Below, in pieces: positions 35,119 to 47,490 of a DNA stretch of 64,000 nucleotides. Below the pieces are notes generated by a model. That model saw only the letters and a program-made list of their open reading frames with translations, was not told the DNA's origin and ran no database searches. Source of the DNA: Malania oleifera. Lineage: Eukaryota > Streptophyta > Magnoliopsida > Santalales > Ximeniaceae. Where the stretch lies: the NCBI RefSeq assembly GCF_029873635.1, contig NC_080421.1:2418001-2482000 (forward strand), in the 5' to 3' direction. Numbering within the stretch: position 1 is the first letter of the stretch; each line of letters begins with the position of its first letter. Position numbers and translations under genes: made by a program.

Positions 35119-37718
35119 TGTAACGCCCTGAGCCTCTATGTGGGCTCGGAGTGCTACTAATCCATTCATTTACCTGATAATTCACATTCTAATTAATGTA
35201 CGCAGCGAAAAATATAAATATAATCTTCCAAAAAATATAATACCAGAGTTTTCTAAATCTATCTACACACCATAATAAATTAATCATCCACATGTAATCA
35301 TATATATACATGTCTCCAAAACATAATCACTAAATACTAGTATTCTCAACCATCCATATCTCAGAAAACTTAAAACATAGAACATAAAACATAAATTTAT
35401 ACATCTCAAAATTAAATAAAAATATACTCTTTTCTCTTTCTATTTTTCAAAAATGTTATAAAACATCGATCTCTCTAAGCTCGATCTCGAGGAGGTCCTG
35501 AAAAAGATAAATTCATATTCGGGTGAGATACATCTTAGCAAAGGAAGAAACAATATATTAAATCAGTGTGTGACTAACATGAGTTTATATAACAACATAG
35601 TATTTAACATTTGAAAATCGTTAACGTAATTTTTGAAATCATTCTCTGAACCTAATCAATTACATGCAAAAGATTTAACCCATGAGATTACCTAAGGATA
35701 GAGGTGATTAACCGCTCATATAAGTAGTACCCCTCTACTCTGATACTTAGGCAACCTTAGGATCGCTACTGAAGCATACTAGAGTACTCACCTTACTCAG
35801 TAAGCCCTCAAGTATTAGATTGATCTCGTACTCACACAGTTCAAAAAAAGGTTTACCAATGAAGATCCCAAAGATAGGGAAATCTACTCGCCCATACAAG
35901 TAGGTTCCCTCTGTCCTAGTACGTTGTGCAGTTACTGCCACATTTGAAATTATTAGCGCACTTGCCTTTCTCAGCAAGCCCTCGGGCGAAGAGTACGTCC
36001 TGCCCAATCGTAATATGTTTTACAAGCATAGATACTTCTAGTATCATAATACATTATTCTTTTTGTCATTACTCAACCATTAACATATGTTCATGTTCAT
36101 AACTTTAACATAACATTTCATTTCATTTCACTTTAAGTGACTCTTTCACATTTTACATTATTCACATTTCACACTTCATTTCTATTCCATTCATTTCCAT
36201 TTTCATTTCATTTCATTACATACCTAGCATCTTTCAATTGTTTTATCCAACATTTTTCAATTATTTTACCCAACATTTTTCAGCTGCTCTACCCAGCATC
36301 TTTCAGTTGTTTTACCCAACACTTTTCAACTATTTTATCTTACATCTTTCAGTTATTTTACTCAGCATCTTTCAATTGTTTTATCCAGTATCTTTCAACT
36401 GTTTTACATGGTTGCATTAACATACACAAGCAGTATGGTTCATGTCATATTTTATTCTTAATGCTTCACTTACTTAGCTCACATCTCATACATTTAACAT
36501 ATATTCGCACAAAACTTACATTTTCTCATGTCACACAATTTAATAATAAAATTCATATATTGTCTGTAAAATAAGTCAACCAACATTTAACGTCTATATA
36601 TTGAAAATACTTTTCATTTCTTAAATAATTATTTTGAAAATATTTTCCACTTTCATTAGTTCATTTTCGCATATAAGTATCTAATAAACAGTCCTAAACT
36701 CGAAAAAATACAATTTAAATGGTTGGCATTTTAAACTCATATCAAAACATATACACGTATATATAACACAATCATTTTTCATTAAATTCATACAAATTCT
36801 GGTTTAATATATATTTTTCTTCTTACCTAGTTTTTTGAACTACGCCAATAGGGACCCCGAAAAGATGTCTGCGGCACTCACACAGACCCTAAAATAAAAA
36901 TCATAATTTCATCAAATTAATCCTAAATAAAATATTATTTTAATATTTTCTAAACTCATAAAAATTAAATAAATGGTTATACCCTCATATATAACCAATT
37001 TACCAAAATTTTTAAATCTCACTCTCGCTTTGAAGTGGGGCCTAGAAAACCTCAATTGAAATTTTATTTCAACCAAAATGACGACGATCATGACTAGAAC
37101 CTCATGGTGGTACCTGATCGTCGATTTGACAGAAGATCTAATGAGAAATTGAGAAATTAGGAAAAAATTGTCTTACCTTAAGAATGGTGTCTACACCGCT
37201 CCAACGACAAATCCGCTTCAGTAAAAATGTCGGTGGCGGAGTTAGGAACCCAACGGTACCTTCCGCTTTCCGATCGGCGCTCGTTAGGCTAACAAAATTG
37301 ATGAGAGAGAGAGACGTAGACGGATGAGTGGACGGAGAAAGAAGAGAGTGAGAGAGGCTGAGTGACGATGCAAGAGAACTTTTGTTCTGTCTGCAATCTC
37401 CCAGGAAGCTTTAACTTTCTTCTTTTCTCTTTTCTTTTATTTTTTTCCCTTTACTTACTTTATCATATGATAATAATAATAATATTATATATATATATAC
37501 TTTAACCATTGCATATGTATATCATATTATTTATTTAATAAATCAAATTTAACAATACTTAATTAATTAATTGATTAGTAATAAATAATTTTAATTTAAT
37601 TTATTTTTTTATTCCTTTTATTTATTTATTTTATACATTAATTTAATAATGTTCAATTAGTTAATTGATTAATAATTTTAATTAATTAATTTTTTTATTT
37701 TTTTCTCGAGTTATTACA
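35119..37718 (-). mobile_element. Element D 3' LTR (2.6 kb)
   Basis: Starts TGTAACGCCCTGAGCC and ends CTCGAGTTATTACA. A direct partner starts at 38485. Landmarks: the TGAGATACATCTTA-type block at 35524, CTTTTTCAG on the minus strand near 35505, minisatellite 36225-36415, donor-like CTAG|GTAAGAA near 36828 and TTAAG|GTAAGAC near 37175. It belongs to the same broad family as the LTR of element H (TGTAATAACCCC...GCATCACA). Confidence 0.88.
36225..36415. repeat. LTR minisatellite, about 21-bp unit
   Basis: Nine or so copies of a unit like CATCTTTCAGTTGTTTTACC. The matching array of the other LTR is at 39585-39765 with shuffled variants. Frames over it are artefacts. Confidence 0.92.
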
Positions 37719-38484
37719 TTCTTCTCTCCTTCAAGAAATTTCGTCTTTGAAATTTTGCTAACTAATTAATCATTTCCTCATTTTAGACATTCATTAACTC
37801 ACTATATCTCAATATTTATCCAATGAATTCCTACATTATCCATAATGAAATAAAATCATCATATAAACTTTTCAATTATCTATAACCAAATTAAATCATT
37901 ATTATTTTAATCATTAACTCATACCTGCCCCCTAACAATATTTGCTTCAGTCGGGATCAACGAGTACACTCGTCCTGGTCCACCTCTTTCTAGTAGTACT
38001 TCTTGTTTCCCCCGATACCATAACTTCTGAAATCAACTAACCAACATCATATCATATATTTCCATATCCTCCAATTTAAATATCAAACACTCAACTTGAC
38101 CACAAACCATTTAATCACATCACCTAAATTATTTTCCTTCAAAAATTTTTCTCCCTAAATCAACCAACCTAACCTTCGAGTTCAAATTCCAAGTTTTAAT
38201 TTTTATGCTCGGAAACATCACCGTTGATGGATTTATCATGATTTTCTAAAGCTAACTACTTCTTTAGAAAAACACAGAAGACTGCTATCAAGGGATTTCT
38301 GCCCCCAAACTTACGAAACACAACTCAAAATTCCTAACGGTATCTTAATTTACTCATCTCTATCCTTATCGCAACCCAATCCTATACTCTGGTATAAATC
38401 ATTCCTAACCTAATACTAACATTTTTTTATCCAGGCGATGTGAAATTAATCACACTTCCGGCTAGACATTTCTCTGATACCATC
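37719..38484 (-). mobile_element. Element D interior, only 766 bp
   Basis: On the minus strand the interior starts GATGGTATCAGAGAAATG, a Met-type primer binding site next to the LTR, and ends in the purine-rich GAAGGAGAGAA. In between only a short match to the gag-protease passage survives (GRVYSLIPTEAN near 37930-37990, compare ARVYSLTPTNAEH in element B). Gag, reverse transcriptase and integrase are absent, so it is a large-LTR, non-coding derivative. Confidence 0.8.
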
Positions 38485-40297
38485 TATAACGCTCCGACCC
38501 TCTACGTGAGCCTGAAATGCTACTAATCTATTCATTTACCTGATAATTCACATTCTAATATCATGTACGCAGTGAAAAACATAAATATCATCTCCCAAAA
38601 AATATAATACCAGAGTTTTCTAAATTTATCTACACACCATAATAAATTAATCATTCACTTGTAATCATATATATACATGTCTCTAAAACATAATCCCCAA
38701 ATACTAGTATTCTCAGCCATCCATATCTCAGAAAATTTAAAACATAGAACATAAAATATAAATTTATACATCTCAAAATTAACATAAAAATATACTTTTT
38801 TCTCTTTCTATTTCCCAAAAATGTTATAAAATATCGAGCTCTCTAAGCTCGATCTCGAGGAGATCCTGAAAAAAAATAAATTCATATTCGAGTGAAACAC
38901 ATTTCAGTAAGGAAAGAAACAATATATTAAATCAGTGTGTGACTAACATGAGTTTATATAATAACATAATATTTAACATTTGAAAATCGTTAACATAATT
39001 TTTGAAATCATTCTCTGAACCTAATCAATTACATGCAAAAAATTTAACCCACGAGATTACCCAAGGATAGGGGTGATTACCTGCCCTTACAAGTAGCACC
39101 CATCTGCTATAATACTTAGAAAGGTCGTTAAAGCATAACAGGGCACTCACCTTACTCAGTAAGCCCTCAAGTATTAGATTGATCTCGTACTCATACAGTT
39201 CAAACAAAGGTTTACTGGCGAAAGCCCCAAGGATAAGGAAATCTACTTGCCCATACAAGTAGATTCCCTCTGTCCTAGTACGTTATATAGCTATTGTCAC
39301 ATCTGAAGTTACTAGCATACTGGTCTTTCTCAGTAAGCCCTCGAGCGAAAAGTACGCCTCGCCCAATCGTAACATGTTCTACAAGTATAGATACTTCTAG
39401 TATCATAATACATTGTTCTTTATGTCATTACTCAACCATTCACATATGTTCATGTACATAACTTTAACTTTTCATTTCATTTCACTTTAAGTGACTCTTT
39501 CCCATTTTACATTGTTCACATTTCACACTTCATTTCCGTTCCATTCATTTTTATTTTCATTTCATTTCATTTCATTACATACTTAGCATCTTTCAGCTGT
39601 TTTACCCAACATCTTTTAGCTATTTTACGCAACATCTTTCAATTGTTTTACCCAACATCTTTTAACTGTTTTACCCAATAATTTTCAGCTATTTAACCAA
39701 CATCTTTTAGTTGTTTTACCCAATATCTTTCAACTATTTTACCCCACATCTTTCAGTTGTTTTAGATAGTTGTATTAACATACACAAGTAGCATGATTTA
39801 TATCATATTTTATTCTTAATGTTTCACTTATTTAACCCACATTTCATACATTTAACATATATTTGCACATAACTTACATTTACTCATGTCACACAATTTA
39901 ACAATAAAATTCATACATTGTCTGTAAAATAAGCCAACCAATATTTAACGTCTATATACTGAAAATACCTTTCATTTTTTACATAATTATCCTAAAAATA
40001 TTTTCCACTTTCATCAGTTCATTTTCGCATATAAGTATCTAATAAACAGTCTTAAATTCGGAAAAATATAATTTAAATGGTTTGCATTTTAAACTCATAC
40101 CAAAACATATGCACGTATATATAACACAATTCATTTTTTATTAAATTCATAAAAATTTTAGTTTAATATATATTTTTCTCCTTACTTGGTTTCTTGAATT
40201 ACGTCAACAGGGACCCCGAAAAGATGTCTGCGGCGCTCACCCAGACTCTAAAATAAAAATCTTAATTTCATCAAATTAATCTTAAATAAAATATTGT
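38485..40297 (-). mobile_element. Element D 5' LTR, truncated
   Basis: Matches 35119 onward for about 1.8 kb at roughly nine bases in ten, with the same block at 38890, minisatellite at 39585-39765 and exon-like block near 40195-40250. The match stops near 40297, so the U3 end and the outer target duplication are lost. Confidence 0.85.
39585..39765. repeat. LTR minisatellite, about 21-bp unit (second LTR)
   Basis: Eight or nine copies related to 36225-36415, with units in a different order. Confidence 0.9.
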
Positions 40298-41565
40298 TAA
40301 ACTTATGTTTAGAAACATGAATTTTGACTTTAGTGTGTGTGAAAGAGACCCATGAATCAAATTTTAATTTAAGGAGAAGTGTTCCCTTCATACTCGGATT
40401 AACACCAACCCAACTCAATAACTAAATTGGGTAGGCTGAAAACGCATATCCTCATGGTCACCCTCTATTATAGAAAGTATTTGACCTATTCATATTCTAT
40501 TGCCTCTTACTTAAATTTGATACACGTGCTAAACAAATTTTACTTCTTTTAATATTATGATTTATTATGAATGTGACTCACATAGCATTCATTTTACAAA
40601 CAAATAAAAAACACATGATTTGACCGATGAATTCTTTTATCGACATTTTGATAATGTTTTAATAATAAAGAGGCATATATTAATAATCATCCAAAATGCT
40701 TGAAAGAAAGAGGGTTTCAAAAGAGATGTTAGACACGTGGTAGTGAAATGTCAAAAAGAAAAATTAAACATAATAATTTTAAAATTATTAATAATTATTT
40801 TAATATCGTTAAGTAATGTGCTCGGCCAAGAGCATATATTCTAATTTTCTACTTGGCTAGCAAATGAAATATAGGTGTTGAATTTAAATTTGTTGAATTG
40901 AAGTGTTAAAAATTAAATTGGACTGAAGGTTTTAGTTGAATCGGTACTCACAATATAATAAAACGTGTCCAAAAGCGATTTGTGTTTAAAAAGGGCAAGT
41001 GTTAATGAAAAGTTTAGTATCCAAGCACCCGACCACAAAATAAAACGGAATAAAATTAGATAAATTTTCAACCTAAATATTTAGCCTCAAATCTCAATCA
41101 TAGTTGTGCCCAAATTGAGCCTATACAAAGTTTGCAATAATATTTGCATTAACAATGTATTATTGACATTTTCCAATGTTTATTGGTGAATCAAATCGAA
41201 CCAAACTCATAATAAAATCATAGTCTAATTAACTTTCAATTCGGTTATCAAATATCTTACTTTTTAAAAGAAAAAAGGATTTTTTACTTGGGTTCTAATT
41301 CAATGAAGGCAATCATAGTTTTACTAAGATGGGTTTCAAGCACCAAAACAATTAAATTAGTCGCTCAAATCTGTTCCAAAAAGAATATGTGAGATCTTCC
41401 ATGTGCGAAAAATTAGAATAAAATAAAAGTTATCCTACATTTCTTGCTCAATCAAAATTTCAAAACTATGCATAAGAAATTGCTAATTTTGTCGAAAGAT
41501 AAAGATAGATATAGTAAATTATATGTTTCAAAAGTATCTCGAGCACATCAGATTTTAACCGCCAA
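40298..41565. other. AT-rich DNA with a repeat shared with the inverted-repeat locus
   Basis: No coding frame seen. The segment around 40710-40820 (GTGAAATGTCAAAAAG and the following TTAAACATAATAATTTTAAA) matches 14890-14970, the downstream flank of the gene in the inverted repeat. Thus gene-family flanks are present here in a different order. Confidence 0.6.
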
Positions 41566-41569
41566 ATGT

Positions 41570-42880
41570 ATAAATATGAGACCTTTTTCTTTGAAGCTAA
41601 AAGTTTTTTTATTAAATTTTAAAGCTACAAACATATGCATAGGTACGCGCGCACACATATATAAATATCTATTAAGTGGTTCATGAAATTAGCATAAAAA
41701 ATATAAAAATTAATACATTTATAATCCGCCATATTGAGTTCAATAAATATTCATTTATAATATATATATTCATACACACGCATGTAATATTATAATATTA
41801 TTGTAGGTGCTGAATATAAATTATATAATTATGGTCTAATTAATGCATGGATGCATACTTGATATAACATCCATGCATACTTTTATGAATATGAGATATA
41901 GGGGGAAAGATTACATCAATGTATTGAAGAAATTTTCCCAAACAAGCCTCATCATATCCATCAAATAACTTGCTACGCATTCGCATCGATATTAATTAAT
42001 TTCAACTTCTTGCTTGCTTGCAACTGATTGCTTGTGGTTCCATTCAAAATGCAGCAGGTGGACTCGTGCGTTAAAGTGGGTTGTCTTGAATTTGCCGCCA
42101 ATCTTCTTCCGGCCGGCCGGGCGCTATGGATGGGACGACCCCTCTCTTTCCTACATTGTACAGGTGATGTCCATATTTGTAGTAAGTGCTCGCCCACGTA
42201 ACACTATGTTTAATCAATTAATTAGGTGTTCTTAATTTAATTTAATGACATGCTTAATATGTTATTTACTTATCAATTTGAGTGTAAAGATGACTATGAT
42301 AATTGGAGGTCACACCAAATCCCCACTACAAGGAACGGAGCAATATTTCGTAGTGTCGAGTTCGAGTATGATGCTAACTTTCATGTTGTTGTGCGAGTGC
42401 AAAAGTAGAAATATAAAAAATTATATAAATCAATTTAATGATCAATTATATCAATACTAGCTCTTGAATGAACTGTTTTGTTTTTGTTTTTGTTGTTTTA
42501 AAAAATGCTCCAAGTGTAATGAAGTGGGTTTGCTGAGAATGTTGAAAGGAGAAGCGTCAGAAGCCTTTATGGAAGATGGTGAGGCATTCCACATCGGATC
42601 AAAGCCTTAACTCCCTCCTCAACAGACAGTGATGAGGGTAGAGTTAGAAGGGAGTTTAAGGGTTCGACCTGAGGTGGAATGCAACTTCAAGTGGATAGCT
42701 GATTTTAGCATAGCCCCTGGGGACCTTATCGCATTGTTTTCAAGTTGTGCTACGACAGCGGTGTCTACGTATCTGTGAATCGCAATGGAGATGGAATACT
42801 CCTAAGAGACAACGTTCTTCTGGTGAGAGTGCTCTTGCAAGCATTCTTCACACCCCGACCACATTTCTTCTGAATGCAAC
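41570..42880 (+). pseudogene. Third copy of the unrecognised gene family
   Basis: From left to right: a 5' flank (41570-41760) matching 12270-12460; a possible first exon at 42044-42181 followed by GTAAGT at 42182; a second exon-like block at 42285-42408 (WRSHQIPTTRNGAIFR, FEYDANFHVVVRV); and a third at 42490-42875 (KCSKCNEVGLLRMLKG, ECNFKWIADFSIAPG). Relative to the right arm copy, the third block has a stop at 42607 and a frame change near 42720, so this copy looks non-functional. It shows what a fuller gene of the family looks like: at least three exons, with no domain I can name. Confidence 0.5.
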
Positions 42881-44098
42881 TGAAGAAAATAGATCTATTT
42901 TATATATCGTTAACATTTAACTTCTTTAATTTTTAATCATACTAGACCAATTTTATTTTTAATAATATTTGATATAGAAAAAAAAATAAAATAAAAAATA
43001 AATTTCCTTCTTATGTTCTAAGTTATGGTCATTGAATTGTAGAAAATATTTTTTTTTTTCTAGTTTTCTAAAGATTTACAAGAATGTTTTTTTTTTTTTC
43101 TAATTTTTCAAAATTTCTATTTAATTTTTTTCTATAACTAATTGAATTCTAGACTCTTCGAAGCCCAAGTAATCTTTTCAACGGCACGTAATCTCTTTAG
43201 TCCTTTCCCTCTTTGCAATGACAGGAATATTATGTGTATGAATATTCATTGTCTAAGTTTCAATTATTATGAAGATATTAATAAAAATTTTGAAATTTCG
43301 GAAGTGATTAGTGTTCTTTTGTTAAATTTAAAGGGATGACTATGTTTCCCCATACAAAATGAATTTCCAACCTCAAGTCTAATTTTATTTTTTAAAAATA
43401 GGCACTCCATTTTAAAAGAAAAGAGTTGCTACTTATTTTTAGTTTTTTAATAAAACTAAAATAAGAAAAAATATAAAATAACATTCTATACAATGGTTTC
43501 AAGTTAAACACTCTACGGGTCATTTGGTTTTCCACGTGCAAATTATAGAAATGTGAATAGTTCTTCCTTAATGTTTCTTATTATTTCATTCCACATATGA
43601 TAAGAAGAATAGACATGGCTTATGGTGAAATATGAAAATAACTATTGCTAATCTATTCCATTTTATTGACTCATAAAAAGAGAGGAAGAGAGAGAGAGAG
43701 AAAGAGGGGGAGAGAGAGAGAACTATAATTTCTCTTTTTTCTCTTTTCTTTCCCCTCTTTTTTTCTCTCTTCTCCCTAATTTTCTTTTGACCTTTTCTAT
43801 TGACCTCCCCTCGAAGAAAATTTAAAGACCCATTTAATTGTAAAAGATATTTTATTTTAATTTTAATTTTCTAAAAACTTGCAAAAAAATTAATTAATTT
43901 TTTATTTTTACAATATTTGTATAAAATAAATAAATAACAATGAACAATTTTAACCCTATTTTGACACTATTTGCATGTGAAAATATTTTTATTTTTTGTT
44001 TTCAATTTTTCGAGTAATTACAAAACTACAACCTTTTTTTTTTTTTTTTTAAATTTTATATAAACAATTGAAAAAATATTTTTTCATTATTTTAATAG
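42881..44098. other. AT-rich intergenic DNA, no gene seen
   Basis: Many A/T runs, a GA-rich patch at 43679-43722 followed by a TC-rich patch to 43795. No supported gene or named repeat. Confidence 0.6.
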
Positions 44099-44103
44099 AT
44101 TTA
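44099..44103. other. Target-site duplication of element K, left
   Basis: ATTTA directly before the left LTR; an exact copy follows the right LTR at 48543-48547. Confidence 0.92.
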
Positions 44104-44850
44104 TGTAATGAATCTGCTAGTATGAGCTGTATGAATGGATCAATTTCAATAGGAAAATAGAATGAATGAAATGAATGGATGAATTTCAATAAGAAATTAG
44201 AATGAATGGAATGAATGATTGAATGGAGATTTATTGAATGCAATAAAAATGAAAATGAAGTTACAGGATGGCTGGTTCGAGAGAGCCACTCTCCAAAAGA
44301 AACAAAAAGACAAACAGATTCTCAATTTTCTACTCTCTCTATTCCCGTTGCCCCTTAACTTTATACCTAGCAAACTCTAACTAACTATTCTGGAATACCC
44401 CTTGCGCTCTACTACAGTTGGCCCCTTAACACGTAAGCAACGATGAGTCGTTAAGGGAGTTCGGCCCAGCACCCAGCCCAGCTGCCACGTGATCCACGCC
44501 TCGGTCCATGACAACCCGAGCTACGAAGAGCGGACCTGCGAATGGCCGACCTACCCACGCGCTCACTCTGTTCAGCCTCTTCTGACGACCCCAGCTCAAC
44601 ACCATCTGCCCGAGCTCCCCTGCGATCAGCTGTTCTGTCCGAGCCCCTCAAGCCCTCTATTCGAGCTCCCCTGTGATGGGTCGTCTTGTCCAAGCCCTCA
44701 ACCAGCTCGGCATCTCTTCTATCTGACAACCAGCTCGGACCCCTTCTATTTGCATTCCCTAGTGACGAGTTACCTTGTCCGAGCCCCTCGATCTGCTTGG
44801 ATTCCCCTCTAGTCAGCGTCTCCGACCTTCCTCTGTCTCGGCTTGTAGCA
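44104..44850 (-). mobile_element. Element K 3' LTR (747 bp)
   Basis: Plus-strand start TGTAATGAATCTGC and end GCTTGTAGCA. GC-rich in the half nearer the polypurine tract, with degenerate tandem units around CGAGCTCCCCTGYGAT. Open frames read from this LTR on either strand are not genes. Confidence 0.92.
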
Positions 44851-44851
44851 A

Positions 44852-44868
44852 TACCCTCCCCTTTTGAG
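44852..44868 (-). other. Polypurine tract of element K
   Basis: On the minus strand, CAAAAGGGGAGGGTAT lies directly before the 3' LTR. Together with the primer binding site it fixes the element's orientation. Confidence 0.85.
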
Positions 44869-44926
44869 CACCTTGCCCACAAGGTGAGGAAAACTTCTCC
44901 TTCCACTTATGATACCACTTCCACGC

Positions 44927-46789
44927 ATCTTTTACTTTGTATTCCCAAGACTCGTGATGAACTAAAACATACTGAAGAGAGAATATGACGAGCAATGACA
45001 AAATCATTTTCAACACGTCTCCACAAGCTGCATGGTGAACTCTCACACTGAAGTAGTTAATGGGCAATAGCTGTCATTCTGCTCACGGTCTATTAAAAGA
45101 AATGTTGCAAGTTTTTCAGAAAGCAACCATGAGGCACTTCTTGTAACATTACAGCCAACACCAAATGTATTTGTTGCTAAATTCACCTCAAATATATTTG
45201 TCTTCAGAGCCACTACTGTCACATGAGATCGTGAACATTTCAATATCTTTGCCAAAATGCTAACACCCATGGACACTACAACACTGCCATGCAAATTAGG
45301 TGATAATTTTTTGATGAATGTGCATACAATCCCTACCACATCAACCCACAGTTTTGTTTCCATCTGGCCATTTGTATGAGTTTCCAAAACAAGCAATGGG
45401 TTGCCAACATTTATCAAATTAACACATACAATTGTGTTGAAGGAAACTAGTTGACAAAGCAGATTAGGAGTAACAAGGACTTCCTTATTGCTATCAATAT
45501 GAAGCTCTTGAGCCAGGCGAAGAAGCAGTACTAGCACCCCAGATTGAGCATACTCCCACCATACAAGAGCAACATTTTGGTCAATTACTTTCAAAACATG
45601 GCCATGGGTTTCACTAGGAATAATCAAACCTTCCACTCCAGGATCGTGCAAAGGCAAATGTGTTTCGGCAATTTGAGAAGTATTATCCATCAAAGTATTG
45701 CTGCTAATCTCAAACGAAGATGATATACCAACGGATTTATCTAGGAAATTTTACACACATTTTGCCGGCCAAGCTCCTTCAAAGAGAGCAGATAAAAGGC
45801 GAATAAATTCCACAATCCTAAATGGGAATTCACCCTCTAAGTTCCAAAGAAGATGGTGAATAGGCCCATCAATGAAGCTGTCCTTGTCCCAAGACTGCAC
45901 ACAAAATGACTCCTCTCCTTGATAAACGCTACAAAGGAGGTCCAGAGTCAACTTGAGGGTATTATCTTCTACCTGATGATTGATCTTATAAGACGCTATG
46001 AATGCAAAAACAAATGTTCTCATAACACTTCTGTAACCAGCAACTGGTACATCAAAATCCTCCAATACATCGCTCTGAAGGATCTCAAGAAAATTGTTCA
46101 ATGATACGGCCTCAAAAACTTGACAAACCAAACCTATATGGTCAATCTCCATTAGCAAATTAATTTCCTTTTTTTCCTGAAAGTGGTGAAATTAAACAAA
46201 GAAACACTGCCCATGTAAAAATTGAAGGCCTAGCTTCTTTTGTTTGAAACACATCAAACACAGAATTTATAGCATCCAGCTCTTGCATATCAGTCACAGA
46301 AGACACAAAGGAACCCTGCGTGCACGGTGTTTCATCATGAATCATTTGAAGAAAATTACTCGGGTCCAAGGTTTCTATAACGATAAGTGAGAGTCAAACT
46401 TTGGCATGATAACTTGACAGTACTACTTCAGTGGATACTGCCAGCTTTCCACAGTTAAATGACCCAAATATGATTCCCTTATAAGTTGAGCATAATATTT
46501 TCCATTGCTCACTGTTGCCACTGCAAAATGACTCGTAATAAGCATAGAGGAGGATGTCCAATATCAAATTTTCTTCTATCAGTATCTCCTCAGCCCACAA
46601 AGTGAACAAATCAACATCCATATGCTCAAGATGGCTAGAAGATAGAGGGTTCTGGAGAACAGATAACAAGTTGCCTTCCAATCCATTAGAAACCAAATTC
46701 AGTACCTCCTTTTTAATGGCACTGTTTTCTTTGGAGCAAATTCCATGATATAAAGCATGCATAAAATTCTGCTTGGTGCATTCCACCAC
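44927..46789 (-). pseudogene. NUP188: Captured NUP188 segment (nucleoporin)
   Basis: Text typical of plant NUP188, a large scaffold nucleoporin of the inner pore ring, runs in order: CTKQNFMHALYHG, LFTLWAEEILIEENLILDIL, LDPSNFLQMIHDETP, FTWAVFLCLISPL, LEGEFPFRIVEFIRLLSAL, LPLHDPGVEGLIIPS, WWEYAQSGVLVLLLRLAQEL, SMGVSILAKILKCS and FSLQYVLVHHESWEY. It spans about 620 codons of a protein near 1900 residues, taken from the N-terminal half. Coding blocks are collinear with no intron-sized gaps, although nuclear NUP188 genes are expected to be multi-exonic. A few breaks make it a pseudogene copy. The true NUP188 gene should lie elsewhere. Confidence 0.9.
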
Positions 46790-47164
46790 TAAAAAGGAAT
46801 GAAACAATAGACTCACAGTCAAAGCCGTAAAATTAGCATTCACGTCCTCCCAACAAAAATTCAGCAATCGCGGAAGCCAATTGCTCCTCTCCAGTCCCTT
46901 TCGACCAAACTTCTCAGAAATCTCAGCGAACTGCTCAAAAATCTCTTCATATTTCTCATCTTCTTCGTCCTCATAACACCCTGTTCCCCCTTTATCCACT
47001 TCCTCAACTACCGAAACCTTGCTAGCAGGAAGCGGTTTCAACCCTTGCAAAAACTCCATTATAGGGGGACCCTTGAACGAAGACATTCCTAAAGCCCCCA
47101 TAGAACTCGCTTTCGAGACACCCGCTTATGACTTCATCAAGGAAATCAAACCCAACACAAGATA
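46790..47164 (-). pseudogene. Captured thylakoidal processing peptidase (TPP/PLSP) N-terminal segment
   Basis: Minus-strand text LISLMKS, SSFKGPPIMEFLQGLK, VDKGGT and FTALTVSLLFHSFL matches the region before and including the membrane segment of chloroplast type I signal peptidases (TPP, also called PLSP1-type). In the real gene the next residues are the AEPRSIPS-type block with the catalytic Ser; here the text switches to NUP188 instead, so the catalytic part was never captured. The junction lies near 46789, and the frame stays open across it. Family assignment rests on memory of plant TPP sequences. Confidence 0.78.
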
Positions 47165-47490
47165 GTGAGATTTTATGTGATTGCAGCCCTGGAACGGGTG
47201 CGAGAACCTCGTTTTTTTGGTCTCAGCGTAGCTCGGTAGCTTGGCGAGCGCTTCTGGGGTTGTGAGCTGATTTCCGTAAGCTCGCATGCGCTTTATCAGC
47301 TTGACATCTCGATGAAATCCCTTTCCGCAGATCTCATAGAATTGGATGTGCTCGACAAGCGACTCCTTAGCGTCGAGCTCCATGATCTCGCACTGATCGT
47401 CACTGTCCATCTCATCAACCGCCTCCTCGTTGACCGCCTCCCCCTTCATCGAAATTTTGTTCCGATCATCGGAAGAGTTACTGATAAGTT
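47165..47490 (-). pseudogene. Captured STOP1-like C2H2 zinc-finger segment
   Basis: The text EIMELDAKESLVEHIQFYE, then ICGKGF, RAYGNQLTTPEALAKLP and RFSHPFQGCN follows the first zinc finger and linker of STOP1/STOP2 (SENSITIVE TO PROTON RHIZOTOXICITY) transcription factors, whose usual forms read ICGKGFKRDANL and GNQFKTPEALAKP. Those proteins act in the nucleus in proton and aluminium tolerance. The zinc-ligand set is incomplete, so this copy is not expected to bind DNA. The piece joins the TPP segment near 47164. Confidence 0.8.

Noticed and set aside
36137-36574. 145-codon frame rich in Phe and Gln
   Set aside because: It is the translation of the 21-bp LTR minisatellite of element D.
44489-44988. 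Plus-strand frames of about 100 codons with Pro/Ser repeats
   Set aside because: They read the LTR of element K backwards; the same frames decay in the other LTR.
44927-47490. A resident multi-exon host gene on the minus strand
   Set aside because: The pieces belong to three different families and are bounded by direct LTRs, a target duplication, a primer site and a purine tract, so they are cargo of element K.
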